Below, one piece after another: positions 28,750-37,160 of a stretch of 64,000 bases of DNA (position 1 is its first letter; every line of letters starts with the position of its first letter). The stretch comes from Rhizobium sp. J15 (lineage in GTDB: Bacteria > Pseudomonadota > Alphaproteobacteria > Rhizobiales > Rhizobiaceae). The DNA lies in contig NZ_NWSX01000005.1 of the NCBI RefSeq assembly GCF_002531825.1, forward strand, positions 117,347-181,346, given 5' to 3'. The position numbers were made by a program, and so were the translations under genes. Under the pieces are notes generated by a model that did not search any database, was not told the origin of the DNA, and was given only the letters and a program-made list of their open reading frames with translations.

Positions 28750-29664
28750 ATGTCGCAAACACATCAGGACCAGCTCAGCCGGATAAAGGCCGAAATCGCC
28801 GACAGCTTCGATGAGGAGCTGGAAATGCAGATGGAGGAGGACCGGCTGGACGATCTGGTCGCCGAGGGAATGTCGGAACCGGCCGAGCAGACGCTCGAGC
28901 GAAAGAGCTATTTCCGGGAACTCTTTCGGCTGCAGCACGAACTGGTGCGGCTTCAGGATTGGGTCCAGCACAAGCAATTGAAAGTGGTCGTGCTTTTCGA
29001 AGGACGGGATTCCGCCGGCAAGGGCGGCGCGATCAAGCGCGTGACCCAGAGGCTCAATCCGCGCGTCTGCCGCACGGTCGCGCTGCCCGCGCCCACCGAG
29101 CGCGAACGCCATCAATGGTATTTCCAGCGCTATGTCCCGCATCTTCCAACCGCTGGCGAGATCGTGCTCTTCGACCGCAGCTGGTACAACCGCGCCGGTG
29201 TCGAGCGCGTGATGGGGTTCTGCACGCCCGACGAACTCGAGGAATTCTTCCGCTCGGTGCCGGAATTCGAACGCATGCTCGTGCGCTCCGGAATCGTCCT
29301 GATCAAATACTGGTTTTCGATCACCGACGAGGAACAGGAATTCCGCTTCAAGATGCGCATCCACGATCCGCTGAAGCAATGGAAGCTTTCGCCGATGGAT
29401 ATGGAAAGCCGTATCCACTGGGAAGAATATACCAAGGCCAAGGAAGAAATGCTGGCGCGCACGCACACCAAGGAAGCGCCCTGGTGGGTGGTGCAGGCGG
29501 TGGACAAGAAAAGGGCGCGGCTGAACTGCATCGCCCATCTTCTCGAGCAGATTCCGTACGAGGATGTTCCGAAGCCGGAAATCCAGCTGCCGGACCGTAT
29601 CCGCCATGCCGATTACAACAGGGCGCCGGTTCCGCCCGAAATGCACGTGCCGGAACGCTATTGA
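28750..29664 (+). CDS. ppk2: polyphosphate kinase 2
   Basis: A 304-residue PPK2 family (class I-like, single domain) enzyme that transfers phosphate between polyphosphate and nucleoside diphosphates. Walker A is GRDSAGKGG (85-93), and the lid/Walker B region is ERERHQWYFQRYVPHLPTAGE with IVLFDRSWYNRAGVERVMGF. An acidic N-terminal segment (DEELEMQMEEDRLDDL) precedes the core. It is monocistronic and is followed by a strong bidirectional hairpin. Confidence 0.93.
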   Translation: MSQTHQDQLSRIKAEIADSFDEELEMQMEEDRLDDLVAEGMSEPAEQTLERKSYFRELFRLQHELVRLQDWVQHKQLKVVVLFEGRDSAGKGGAIKRVTQRLNPRVCRTVALPAPTERERHQWYFQRYVPHLPTAGEIVLFDRSWYNRAGVERVMGFCTPDELEEFFRSVPEFERMLVRSGIVLIKYWFSITDEEQEFRFKMRIHDPLKQWKLSPMDMESRIHWEEYTKAKEEMLARTHTKEAPWWVVQAVDKKRARLNCIAHLLEQIPYEDVPKPEIQLPDRIRHADYNRAPVPPEMHVPERY

Positions 29665-29704
29665 AGGCATGGACCTATCGAGCGATGACAGCTGAAAACC
29701 AACT

Positions 29705-29734
29705 CTTCACGTGGCGCGGCTGCGCCACGTGAAG
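29705..29734. terminator. bidirectional terminator between ppk2 and the aldo/keto reductase
   Basis: CTTCACGTGGCGC pairs perfectly with GCGCCACGTGAAG (13 base pairs, four-base loop). It lies between two convergent genes and can serve both. There is no long T-run on either side. Confidence 0.75.
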
Positions 29735-29760
29735 ATGAGGGGCAGCGGGCCCACGCGGTC

Positions 29761-30636
29761 TCAGCCTTCTACGTCAGCCATATGGTTCAGCTCGCGGATC
29801 GCATCCTCTGGCAGCGTAAGCCCTGCGGCGGCGAGATTCTCCCTGAGATGACCGACGGACGAAGTGCCGGGGATCAGCAGGATATTCGGCGCGCGGCGCA
29901 GCAGCCAGGCAAGCGCCACCTGCATGGGCGTGGCTCCAAGGCGCGCAGCGACGCCGGAGAGCGTAGACGACTGCAGCGGCGTGAATCCGCCGAGCGGAAA
30001 GAACGGGACATAGGCCGTGCCTTCGCGCGCGAGATCACCGATGAGGGCATCGTTGGCCCGATGCGCCAGATTGTACTGGTTCTGCACGCAGACGATCTCG
30101 GTGATCCCCCGACCTTCGGCGATCTGCCTCGCGGTGGCGTTGCTCAAACCCACGTGACGGACGAGACCCTGCCGCTGAAGATCGGCAAGCACCGTCAGGG
30201 GCGCTTCGATCGATCCTTCCGCAGGACGATGCAGGTCGAAGGCGATCCTGAGATTGACGACGTCGAGCACATCGACGCCGAGATTGCGGAGGTTGTCGTG
30301 CACGGCCTGGGTCAGTTCCTCCGGTGAGAAGGCCGGGATCCACGAGCCATCCGCGCCGCGCCGTGCGCCGATCTTGGTGACGATGACGAGATCGTCGCGA
30401 TAAGGGTGAAGCGCTTCACGAATGAGCCGGTTGGTGACATGCGGGCCGTAGAAGTCGCTGGTGTCGATGTGGTTGACGCCTGATGCAACGGCTTCGCGCA
30501 GCACCGACAGCGCCGCATCATGATCCCGAGGCGGACCGAACACGCCGGGACCTGCAAGCTGCATGGCGCCGTAGCCGAGCCGTCTGACGCGGCGGTCGCC
30601 GATAGGGAATGTTCCGGATTGGTCGATAATGGACAT
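29761..30636 (-). CDS. aldo/keto reductase
   Basis: A 291-residue AKR-superfamily NAD(P)H oxidoreductase with the DTSDFYGPHVTN motif (tyrosine of the catalytic tetrad after D), and the lysine in LVIVTKIGAR and the histidine region near NLRIAFDLHRP. AAAGGAG precedes the ATG. It is divergent from the LysR gene at 30733 with a 96-base gap, a typical regulator-target arrangement. Substrate not inferable. Confidence 0.9.
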   Translation of the reverse strand: MSIIDQSGTFPIGDRRVRRLGYGAMQLAGPGVFGPPRDHDAALSVLREAVASGVNHIDTSDFYGPHVTNRLIREALHPYRDDLVIVTKIGARRGADGSWIPAFSPEELTQAVHDNLRNLGVDVLDVVNLRIAFDLHRPAEGSIEAPLTVLADLQRQGLVRHVGLSNATARQIAEGRGITEIVCVQNQYNLAHRANDALIGDLAREGTAYVPFFPLGGFTPLQSSTLSGVAARLGATPMQVALAWLLRRAPNILLIPGTSSVGHLRENLAAAGLTLPEDAIRELNHMADVEG

Positions 30637-30732
30637 GATCTAACTCCTTTCGCGAGATGACACGAAGTTAGGCGTTGTCCGGCCGTATGAAAATGAGGCA
30701 TAATCCATACAGGTTGTGCGGAGTGGCGAACA

Positions 30733-31665
30733 GTGAAGGTCGATCTGGGAGATCTGAATGCCTTTCTCGCGGTGGCACGGGCCGGCGGTTTTCGCGAGGG
30801 CGCGCGCGTCAGCGGCAGCAGCGCCTCCTTCCTCAGCGAGGCGGTGCGCCGCCTGGAGGCCGAGCTCGGGGTCAGGCTGCTCAATCGCACGACGCGCAGC
30901 GTCGTTCCGACCGAGGCGGGCAAAGGCTTGCTGGAACGGCTCGGCCCTGCCCTGACGGAGGTGGAGTCTGCCCTCGACGTCGTCAATGGTTTTCGCGACA
31001 AGCCGGCCGGTTCGCTGCGTCTCAATGTGCCGGTCAGCGCGGCGCGGCTGGTGCTGCCGGCCATCATTCCGCGGTTCCTGGCCGCCTATCCTGATATCCG
31101 GCTGGAGGTGGTCACCGAGGAGAGCTTCGTCGATGTGCTCGCCGCCGGCTGCGATGCCGGCATCCGCTACGACGAGCGGCTGGAGCAGGATATGATCGCA
31201 GTGCCGATCGGACCGCGCGTGCAGCGGTTCGCCACCGCCGCCTCCCCTGATTATCTCGACCGCCACGGCCGGCCGCAGCATCCGAGCGAACTGCTCGGCC
31301 ATGCCTGCCTGCTGGGCCGCTTCGCCAGCGGCGCGCTGACGACGCCGTGGGAATTCGAGCGGGACGGCGAGGTGGTCCGGGTCGAGCCTTCGGGACCGTT
31401 GATCGTCAGGGTCGGCGGGGCGACCGACCTTTCCGTCGATGCGGCGATATCGGGCATCGGGATCATCTGCGTCTTCGAGGACTGGCTGCGCCCGCATCTC
31501 GAAAGCGGCGCGCTCGAGCCGATCCTCGAACCATGGTGGCAGCGCTTTTCCGGCCCGTTCCTCTACTATCCCGGCCGCCGCCTGGTGCCCGCCCCGCTCC
31601 GCGCCTTCATCGATTTCGTCAAGGCTTCGAACAATCCGCCGGGGCCGCTCCGCGCCAAAGCTTGA
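30733..31665 (+). CDS. LysR-family transcriptional regulator
   Basis: A 310-residue LysR-type regulator: winged HTH in the first 60 residues (DLNAFLAVARAGGFREGARVSGSSASFLSEAVRRLEAELGVRLLNRTTRSV) and a two-lobed effector domain. It starts with GTG at 30733. Divergent from the aldo/keto reductase gene, which it probably controls from the shared gap. Confidence 0.9.
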   Translation: MKVDLGDLNAFLAVARAGGFREGARVSGSSASFLSEAVRRLEAELGVRLLNRTTRSVVPTEAGKGLLERLGPALTEVESALDVVNGFRDKPAGSLRLNVPVSAARLVLPAIIPRFLAAYPDIRLEVVTEESFVDVLAAGCDAGIRYDERLEQDMIAVPIGPRVQRFATAASPDYLDRHGRPQHPSELLGHACLLGRFASGALTTPWEFERDGEVVRVEPSGPLIVRVGGATDLSVDAAISGIGIICVFEDWLRPHLESGALEPILEPWWQRFSGPFLYYPGRRLVPAPLRAFIDFVKASNNPPGPLRAKA

Positions 31666-31723
31666 CCTCGGCATTGTCGCCCATATCGGGCTTGCTGTTG
31701 GACACGGCTGCGGCGTCCGCGCC

Positions 31724-31918
31724 TCAATGAACGCTTGGGATTTCCACGGCCATCGCGAAGTCCTCGGCCACCAGTTCACTGACGGCGATGAGGATCTCCT
31801 CACGGGAAAAGCCCGATTTCAAGGCGCGTTGAATCAGGTCCTGCAGATCCGGCTCAACAACGTCACGGCAATCCTCGAGGCGTTCTTCCGAAACGGTGAG
31901 GCTATTCAATTCGTCCAT
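31724..31918 (-). CDS. small conserved acidic protein
   Basis: A 64-residue, acidic, helical protein (VSEERLEDCRDVVEPDLQDLIQRALKSGFSREEILIAVSELVAED). It has AAGGA seven bases before the ATG and a rhizobial codon pattern. Function unknown; similar small proteins occur in rhizobial genomes by memory of the family, but this cannot be confirmed here. It lies downstream of rpsU on the same strand, separated from it by a strong hairpin. Confidence 0.65.
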   Translation of the reverse strand: MDELNSLTVSEERLEDCRDVVEPDLQDLIQRALKSGFSREEILIAVSELVAEDFAMAVEIPSVH

Positions 31919-31969
31919 TGTCTATCCTTTCAGGTAACGGCCGAAGCCTGTTCTACATTCAAGAGTGAG

Positions 31970-32014
31970 AGCATGACGTCGCCCGAAAACCGCTCACACT
32001 TTCGGCATCATGCT
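31970..32014 (-). terminator. rpsU terminator within a rhizobial palindromic repeat
   Basis: Directly after the rpsU stop, AGCATGA (31970-31976) pairs with TCATGCT (32008-32014) and inside it CCGAAA (31983-31988) pairs with TTTCGG (32000-32005). The sequence belongs to a palindromic intergenic element common in Rhizobium and relatives, here serving as the transcript end. Confidence 0.7.
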
Positions 32015-32248
32015 TTAGCGAGCGGCCGTCCGCTTGCGCCCGACAAGCAGGCCTTCGCGCTGCATCTTCTTGCGTGCCGCCTTGCGCTGCCGGCTGATTG
32101 CCTGCGCTTTTTCCCGGACGCGGCGTTCCGACGGCTTCTCGTAGGCGCGCCGTTCCTTCATCTCGCGGAAGAGGCCTTCGCGCTGCATTTTCTTCTTCAA
32201 GGCTCTCAGGGCCTGATCGACGTTGTTGTCTCTGACGAGTACCTGCAT
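32015..32248 (-). CDS. rpsU: 30S ribosomal protein S21
   Basis: A 77-residue S21: [43 protein letters not shown] is the full conserved core, followed by the basic C-terminal extension seen in alphaproteobacteria. The word KKMQREGL occurs twice (residues 19-26 and 60-67). AAGGAG lies seven bases before the ATG. A ribosomal protein gene on a secondary replicon is unusual in general but rhizobia often carry extra rpsU copies. Confidence 0.95.
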   Translation of the reverse strand: MQVLVRDNNVDQALRALKKKMQREGLFREMKERRAYEKPSERRVREKAQAISRQRKAARKKMQREGLLVGRKRTAAR

Positions 32249-32280
32249 TCGAGTTCTCCTTGTTTAGTTGCTGATCGCCC

Positions 32281-32484
32281 TTAGCCGAGCTGCTCAAGGA
32301 TGAGCGCCTGCAATTCGCGGCGGGTGAGAAGGCATGGAGACGGCTTCCAGATCCTGGAAGTTTGGCGGGTGGCCTGTTCGCCCCCACGCGGGTTGACGAC
32401 CGCAGTCGCGGTCGCGGTATTGGTATGGTTCAAAAGAAATCCTTGCCGGCTGTCGCCGGGATCATCGATGGTTGTTGGGAACAT
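32281..32484 (-). CDS. possible small ORF upstream of rpsU
   Basis: A 67-codon open frame ends 32 bases before rpsU and closes with TRRELQALILEQLG, whose codons have the GC-rich third positions of real genes here. The proposed ATG at 32484 has AAGGG directly before it, which is too close for a good ribosome site. It may be a leader or an unrecognised gene. Weak evidence. Confidence 0.25.
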   Translation of the reverse strand: MFPTTIDDPGDSRQGFLLNHTNTATATAVVNPRGGEQATRQTSRIWKPSPCLLTRRELQALILEQLG

Positions 32485-32784
32485 CCCTTGCGCACCGGAA
32501 CGGCACGCGCCGCCGATCCTTGGACGTTTGTTCACACGCGGGCACTGCCTCAGCGTTCGGTCCGATCGGGTTGGTTCTAAGGTAGGTGCAGGTGCCGAGG
32601 ATTGCAATGGCGTGCAGACAGCATGGAGCGGCGCCATGAAAGCGCCGCGGCGGCATAGTCACCGTGGAGGTTCCTTCAAGTTTACCGCGCATAAATTATT
32701 CGCAATTTCTTCAAATTTGACTGATGTCGAGAACGTATTGGTCGATAAAATGGCAATAACACACGTTTGAGGCGAATGTTAACC

Positions 32785-32815
32785 TTGCGTTAAATACCCC
32801 ATTGACTTGTACAAT
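32785..32815 (+). promoter_or_regulatory. possible promoter of the RapA-like gene
   Basis: TTGCGT (32785-32790) and TACAAT (32810-32815) are separated by 19 bases within an AT-rich leader; a second possible minus-35 TTGACT is at 32802-32807. A 72-base leader would then precede the ATG at 32887, which has AAGGAG six bases upstream. Confidence 0.35.
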
Positions 32816-32886
32816 TAATAAGTTGTTAAAGGAGCCGCTCGCTAAGGTCAAAATGACCCGCCGATAATTAATCTAAGGAGAGAGCA

Positions 32887-33606
32887 ATGGCTTCGCCGAT
32901 ACACGCAACTGATGATAGTGCAACATTTCAAGAAACTGACGTTATTTCCGGAAATCTGCTTTCCAACGACTCTTCCGATAACGGCCACCTCTTCCTGCGC
33001 GCCTTCGACGGCGCTGCCGTTGGCGCCAAGGGCGGCAACAGCCAGATCACCGAGATCCAGGGCGACTACGGCACGTTCTACGTCAAGCCGGACGGCAGCT
33101 ATACCTACGTTCTGAGCGACGCTGCCAAGATCGGTTTCGCCAATGGCGAATCGTACCAGGAGAAGGTCTCCTACAAGATCTCCGACGGCAGCGGTCACAC
33201 CGACGTCGGCCTGTTCACCCTGAACATCCAGGGCGTCACCCAGGTCAAGCCGATCGCCGTCGACGATACCTACAGCTTCACCGAAGGCAGCCCGATCGGC
33301 GGCAACGTTCTCGACAACGACATTGCCGGCGACAACGGCAAGATGTTCCTGCGTCAGTTCCTGAGCACGCAGGTAGACGCCCACAATGACGCCGTTACCG
33401 ACGTTCAGGGCACCTATGGCACGTTCCACGTCAAGGCCGACGGCACCTTCACCTATGATCTGACGGCCGATCTGGATGCAGGCGTGACCTACACGGAAGT
33501 TCTGCGCTACTACAAGATCTCCGACGGCGAAGGCCATACGGACACTGCCAAGGTGACGCTCAACATCCTCGGCACGGACGCTCATCCCGACGGCGTCGGC
33601 GTTTGA
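32887..33606 (+). CDS. rapA: RapA-type secreted Ca-binding adhesin with two cadherin-like repeats
   Basis: A 239-residue protein made of two homologous domains (about residues 6-115 and 125-228). Repeated words are DD(S/T)xxF(Q/T)E, SGNLLSND / GGNVLDND, YGTF(Y/H)VK(P/A)DG and YKISDG(S/E)GHTD. This matches the Rhizobium-adhering proteins RapA1/RapA2: small, secreted by the PrsD-PrsE type I system, binding calcium and the cell-surface polysaccharide at the cell pole. There is no N-terminal signal peptide, as expected for type I export. The gene stands alone with an AT-rich leader and a strong terminator. Which Rap paralogue it is cannot be decided here. Confidence 0.8.
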   Translation: MASPIHATDDSATFQETDVISGNLLSNDSSDNGHLFLRAFDGAAVGAKGGNSQITEIQGDYGTFYVKPDGSYTYVLSDAAKIGFANGESYQEKVSYKISDGSGHTDVGLFTLNIQGVTQVKPIAVDDTYSFTEGSPIGGNVLDNDIAGDNGKMFLRQFLSTQVDAHNDAVTDVQGTYGTFHVKADGTFTYDLTADLDAGVTYTEVLRYYKISDGEGHTDTAKVTLNILGTDAHPDGVGV

Positions 33607-33633
33607 TCCGTAGCAGTAGACCATTGAGAGACA

Positions 33634-33659
33634 ACGCCCGCCGCGCAATCGGCGGGCGT
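33634..33659 (+). terminator. terminator of the RapA-like gene
   Basis: ACGCCCGCCG / CGGCGGGCGT, ten base pairs with a six-base loop, starting 28 bases after the stop and followed by CTTCGT. Confidence 0.8.
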
Positions 33660-33664
33660 CTTCG

Positions 33665-33699
33665 TATATCCGCCACTGACACAATGCCCGGCGGATATA
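33665..33699. repeat. second inverted repeat after the RapA-like gene
   Basis: TATATCCGCC (33665-33674) and GGCGGATATA (33690-33699) form a ten-base inverted repeat with a 15-base spacer, followed by ACCCTTTTT. It may be a tandem terminator or an operator of the small gene that follows at 33765. Confidence 0.5.
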
Positions 33700-33764
33700 A
33701 CCCTTTTTAGCTAGTTCTTATAAAAGCTGCGTGGGCGTAGTCTCGATGTTCGGAGGACACGCCC

Positions 33765-33953
33765 TTGACCGAACACATCGAACCCAAGCAAATCGAGACG
33801 GACGATCTGACGAAAGTCTGGTCCGTAACCGAATTCTGCGCTCGTCATCAGATAGATTCCGAGGAACAAGCGCTGTTGCTCAAGCTCTTCGGGCCATTCG
33901 CGACGGCCTGCGAACTGCTCCACAATGCCAGGCGCGCGCCGCGATTCAGATAG
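33765..33953 (+). CDS. small conserved hypothetical protein
   Basis: A 62-residue protein (SVTEFCARHQIDSEEQALLLKLFGPFATACELLHNARRAP) that looks like a short helical DNA- or protein-binding unit. It starts with TTG; GGAGG (33752-33756) is eight bases upstream and no ATG is available. I recall similar small proteins in rhizobia, without known function. Confidence 0.65.
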   Translation: MTEHIEPKQIETDDLTKVWSVTEFCARHQIDSEEQALLLKLFGPFATACELLHNARRAPRFR

Positions 33954-34002
33954 ATGTCCTCACTCGCCCGATCGGACGAGACGTCACGCTTCCTTCGTCG
34001 AT

Positions 34003-34037
34003 TTCGACCTGCCGGTCTCCCCAGACCGGCAGGCGAA
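34003..34037. terminator. strong hairpin after the small TTG-start gene
   Basis: CCTGCCGGTCT (34008-34018) and AGACCGGCAGG (34023-34033) form an 11-base-pair stem with a four-base loop, extended by TTCG/CGAA outside one bulged base. No T-run follows. Confidence 0.6.
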
Positions 34038-34054
34038 TCACCTGATCGGGTGAT
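34037..34054. promoter_or_regulatory. 18-base dyad upstream of the LuxR-type gene
   Basis: ATCACCTGATCGGGTGAT has perfect six-base arms ATCACC/GGTGAT around TGATCG. Its size is like LuxR-family operators, and it lies about 100 bases before the LuxR-type gene. It overlaps the end of the preceding hairpin by one base. Confidence 0.4.
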
Positions 34055-34156
34055 GCTCGCCGTCCTGCTTCCCCCTAGATATTTATGGAGCGAGCGAAAT
34101 GTGGCGATCGACGCGCAACTGGCGGAATCATCATCGTGAAAACGAGAAGCGCTGAT

Positions 34157-35341
34157 ATGGATCATGTCGATGTGATTGATGCCGTCTATCAGGCTGCGGT
34201 CCGCTCCGAACTATGGTCGGATACGCTGTGCTCGATCGCCGATTATGTCGGCGCTACCGGCGGGAACATCGTCTATCAGGCAGCCGATGGCCGCGGAAGC
34301 TTCCTGATCCCCGGCCGCATGCGGGACGATTTGAACAAGCTCTATCTCCAGCATTACACGGACAATCCCTATGCCCGTGCATTCGAGAAGGTAAAGCCGG
34401 GCGAGATTGCAATCGGCAATACGATGATCGACGCCGAGGCTGTCCGGCATTCCGCCTTTTATGCCGATATCTGCGAACCTCAGGACATTTTCAATCAGCT
34501 CTTCCTGCCGCATGCCAGCCTGCACGAGCGCGGAGGCATTGGCGGTGTCGCGCTTTTCCTGTCCAGGCGGCAGGACGAGCACGTCGCCGAGGCGGCGGCT
34601 CGGCTGAAGCGGCTCAGCCCGCATATGACGCGCGCAATCGACCTTTCCTTTCAGGTAAACCGGATCGCCCGCGCTCCCGAACTGCCGCAACGGCTGATCG
34701 ACGCGATAGCCGACGCCGCCATGCTGCTTGACGGCCGAGGCGCGGTTCTTCTCGTGAATGCGGCGGCCGAAGCGCTGTTCAAACGGGCCGACGGCATTTT
34801 CCTCAGCCGATCCGAGAGACCTTCGCTTGCAGCCCACATCTCCGAAAGCTCCATCCGTCTGACGAACGCCATTCGCCAGGCTTTATTGATTGCCAATGGC
34901 GAAGACACACCTTTCGAGGGAGTGCTGTCGATTTCCCGACCGTCGGGCTTGCCGCCTTATCTGATGATGATCACGCCGCTTGCACCGGCGGCGGTGTCCA
35001 TATGGGACGCGGTCGACAGCGGAGCGCGCCTGCTCATCCATATCGTCGATCCGGAAGCGAAGGCCCGCCGGCAGGCGCAGCAGCTGCAGCGCATCTTCGG
35101 CCTGACCGAAGCCGAGACCCGGGTGGCCGCGCTGATCGGCAGCGGAATGACGCTGCCTGAAATCGCCAAGGCCCTTGGAATTTCCGCCAACACGGTGAAA
35201 ACACATACCGGCCGATGCTTCGGCAAGACGGGGGTGCGATCACAGGCAGCATTCGCCAGGCTGATTGCCTCGACCCCGATTGCCGAAAAAAGCGCAGCCC
35301 CCTCGCCTGCCGGAGCGAAGCGCCCTTCGCGGGATTCGTGA
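34157..35341 (+). CDS. LuxR-type (HTH) transcriptional regulator
   Basis: A 394-residue regulator with a C-terminal GerE-type HTH (about residues 315-375: IFGLTEAETRVAALIGSGMTLPEIAKALGISANTVKTHTGRCFGKTGVRSQAAFARL). The N-terminal 300 residues lack the acyl-homoserine-lactone-binding signature of quorum sensors and look like a PAS/GAF-type sensor. The ATG at 34157 has GAGAAG seven bases upstream. Stands alone; target genes unknown. Confidence 0.85.
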   Translation: MDHVDVIDAVYQAAVRSELWSDTLCSIADYVGATGGNIVYQAADGRGSFLIPGRMRDDLNKLYLQHYTDNPYARAFEKVKPGEIAIGNTMIDAEAVRHSAFYADICEPQDIFNQLFLPHASLHERGGIGGVALFLSRRQDEHVAEAAARLKRLSPHMTRAIDLSFQVNRIARAPELPQRLIDAIADAAMLLDGRGAVLLVNAAAEALFKRADGIFLSRSERPSLAAHISESSIRLTNAIRQALLIANGEDTPFEGVLSISRPSGLPPYLMMITPLAPAAVSIWDAVDSGARLLIHIVDPEAKARRQAQQLQRIFGLTEAETRVAALIGSGMTLPEIAKALGISANTVKTHTGRCFGKTGVRSQAAFARLIASTPIAEKSAAPSPAGAKRPSRDS

Positions 35342-35457
35342 ATGTCACACCGGCTGCGAGTTGGGGAACCCTCGTGACCTCCCGGATCGGCGCGATTTCC
35401 TGAATTGCTCCTCACTCTCTGCACAAAATCTGCAATCCGGCGCGGCATCTTGCCGGC

Positions 35458-35637
35458 ATGAGCAAGAACGACATCCCGCCCTTCATTACGCCGCCGGCCG
35501 TGCCGGAATGCCTCCGCAAGGACGGGTGGTGGCTGACCGAAAGGCTCTCTGTCGAGGGGACATCGGGAAATAGGCTCATCGTGACCGAAAAGCGGCATTT
35601 GCGAGAGGAGCAGCAATGGACACAACCGACACCCTGA
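35458..35637 (+). CDS. small ORF overlapping the DUF4173 gene
   Basis: A 59-codon frame (MSKNDIPPFITPPAVPECLRK to the end TQPTP) with GC-rich third codon positions. It overlaps the first 22 bases of the membrane-protein gene in another frame, so the two would be translationally coupled. No strong ribosome site is visible before the ATG. Unknown function. Confidence 0.5.
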   Translation: MSKNDIPPFITPPAVPECLRKDGWWLTERLSVEGTSGNRLIVTEKRHLREEQQWTQPTP

Positions 35638-37160
35638 CAACACCAATGCCCATCAGGCGCGCCAGCATCCGGGTCGCCGCGCTGCTTGCGCTGGTGGCGC
35701 TTGCCGACTTTCTGATCTTTGGCTACGCGCCTGGGATAAATCTCTTCCTCTTTGCTTTGGCCGTCTGCATCGGGATTCTGTTCTCGGCCCGGACGCCGCC
35801 ATCGCCTTCAAAGGCATTTCTTCTGCTGGGCTTTCTGGCTCTGGCTTCAGCCCCGCTGCTGGAAGCGCCCTCGCTCATCGGCGTTGCCCTTTGCCTCGGC
35901 GCCGTGATGGCGGTTGCCCTCGTCAGCGCCCGGCTCATGCCTCGCCGGTTCACAGCCCTGCCCCTGATCTATGTTCGTTTCGCTCTCATCATTCCGCTGC
36001 GGCTTGCCGAGAGCATCAGGAAATATCTTGCGTTACCGGGCAGACGGTTCTCCTTCACCGGCATCCGCCAAGGCATCGGCCTTTGGATCATGCCGCTCGT
36101 CCTCGCCGCGGTCTTCGTGTCTCTTTTTGCGACCGCAAACCCGCTTATCGAGATCGCACTGCGAAGCATTGATTTCGGCCTTCTGCTGCAACTCCTCGAT
36201 CCTTGGCGGATCGGCTTCTGGATGATGATCGCCATCGTGGTCTGGGCGATGCTGTGGCCGCGCCTGAAGCGGCGTGCTGTACGGCCACAGCCTGATCGCG
36301 CGTTCATGATCGTGCCCGCCAGGAATGCGCCGCTCGGCCACGCCTCGCTCTTGCGGTCACTCGCTTTGTTCAATGCGGTCTTTGCGGTGCAGACGCTTCT
36401 CGATCTCGTCTATCTCTGGGGCGGCGCGGACTTGCCTGCTCACATGAGCCATGCCGAATATGCGCATCGCGGCGCCTATCCGCTGATTGCGACCGCACTT
36501 CTTGCCGCCGGCTTCGTCCTCGTTGCCATGCGGCGCGGCGGCCCCGGCGATCATAGTCCGCTTATCCGCGGCCTGGTTCACGCCTGGATCGGCCAGAACG
36601 TCCTTCTCTGCCTGTCGTCGATGCTGCGGCTCGGGCTTTATGTCGAAGTCTATTCGCTGACGGAACTGCGCGTCGCCGCTGGCATCTGGATGGGCCTCGT
36701 CGCCATCGGCCTTGTTCTGATCCTGCTGCGCATTCTGCTCAACCGGTCCAACACGTGGCTGATCGCCGCCAACCTCGTTTCCCTGATTGCGGTGCTCTAT
36801 ATCAGCGCCTTCATCGATTTTTCGGCGTTCATCGCCCGCTTCAATGTCGCCCACAGCCGCGAAATCAGTCAGGAAGGCCCGCCGCTCGACCTTGCTTATC
36901 TCTCCTTGCTCGGTCCCTCCGTCATTCCGGCGCTCGACCTTTATCTTTCCAAGCTGCCGGACCATATGGTCGGCCAGCGGAATGAGGCGCTGTCAATTCG
37001 GTTTTATCTCGTCAGGGATTTCGAGTGGCGCCCGCGCGGCTGGCGCAGCTGGAATTTTCGCGCGGCGCGACTGCAGGCCCATCTCCTGGCTCCCGCAGCC
37101 ATTGCAAGATCGGACGAGAACGGTGACAACAGGCACGACAAACCGATACAGGACCGGTGA
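35616..37160 (+). CDS. DUF4173 membrane protein
   Basis: A 514-residue inner-membrane protein with about ten to twelve hydrophobic segments; the central motif LLDLVYLWGGADLPAHMSHAEYAHRGAYPLIATALLAAGFVL is the DUF4173 hallmark. GAGAGGAG precedes the ATG. Its stop touches the start of a response regulator (TGATG), followed by a histidine kinase, so it is probably a sensor partner or a target of this two-component system. Biochemical role unknown. Confidence 0.88.
   Translation: MDTTDTLTTPMPIRRASIRVAALLALVALADFLIFGYAPGINLFLFALAVCIGILFSARTPPSPSKAFLLLGFLALASAPLLEAPSLIGVALCLGAVMAVALVSARLMPRRFTALPLIYVRFALIIPLRLAESIRKYLALPGRRFSFTGIRQGIGLWIMPLVLAAVFVSLFATANPLIEIALRSIDFGLLLQLLDPWRIGFWMMIAIVVWAMLWPRLKRRAVRPQPDRAFMIVPARNAPLGHASLLRSLALFNAVFAVQTLLDLVYLWGGADLPAHMSHAEYAHRGAYPLIATALLAAGFVLVAMRRGGPGDHSPLIRGLVHAWIGQNVLLCLSSMLRLGLYVEVYSLTELRVAAGIWMGLVAIGLVLILLRILLNRSNTWLIAANLVSLIAVLYISAFIDFSAFIARFNVAHSREISQEGPPLDLAYLSLLGPSVIPALDLYLSKLPDHMVGQRNEALSIRFYLVRDFEWRPRGWRSWNFRAARLQAHLLAPAAIARSDENGDNRHDKPIQDR

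Larger units (their letters stand above)
32249..32886. other. long gap between rpsU and the RapA-like gene
   Basis: This stretch holds the rpsU upstream region (GC-rich, 32250-32660, with the uncertain small frame noted separately) and an unusually AT-rich segment (about 32680-32880) in front of the RapA-like gene. No RNA gene was recognised. Confidence 0.5.

Noticed and set aside
32679..32700. TTACCGCGCATAAA string before the RapA-like gene resembling the polyol-region dyads
   Set aside because: It lacks a proper second half-site and is unlinked to any polyol gene; probably chance similarity.
32300..32770. A plus-strand frame of 156 codons between rpsU and the RapA-like gene
   Set aside because: No ribosome site, no motif, changing base composition along its length and overlap with the AT-rich leader region.
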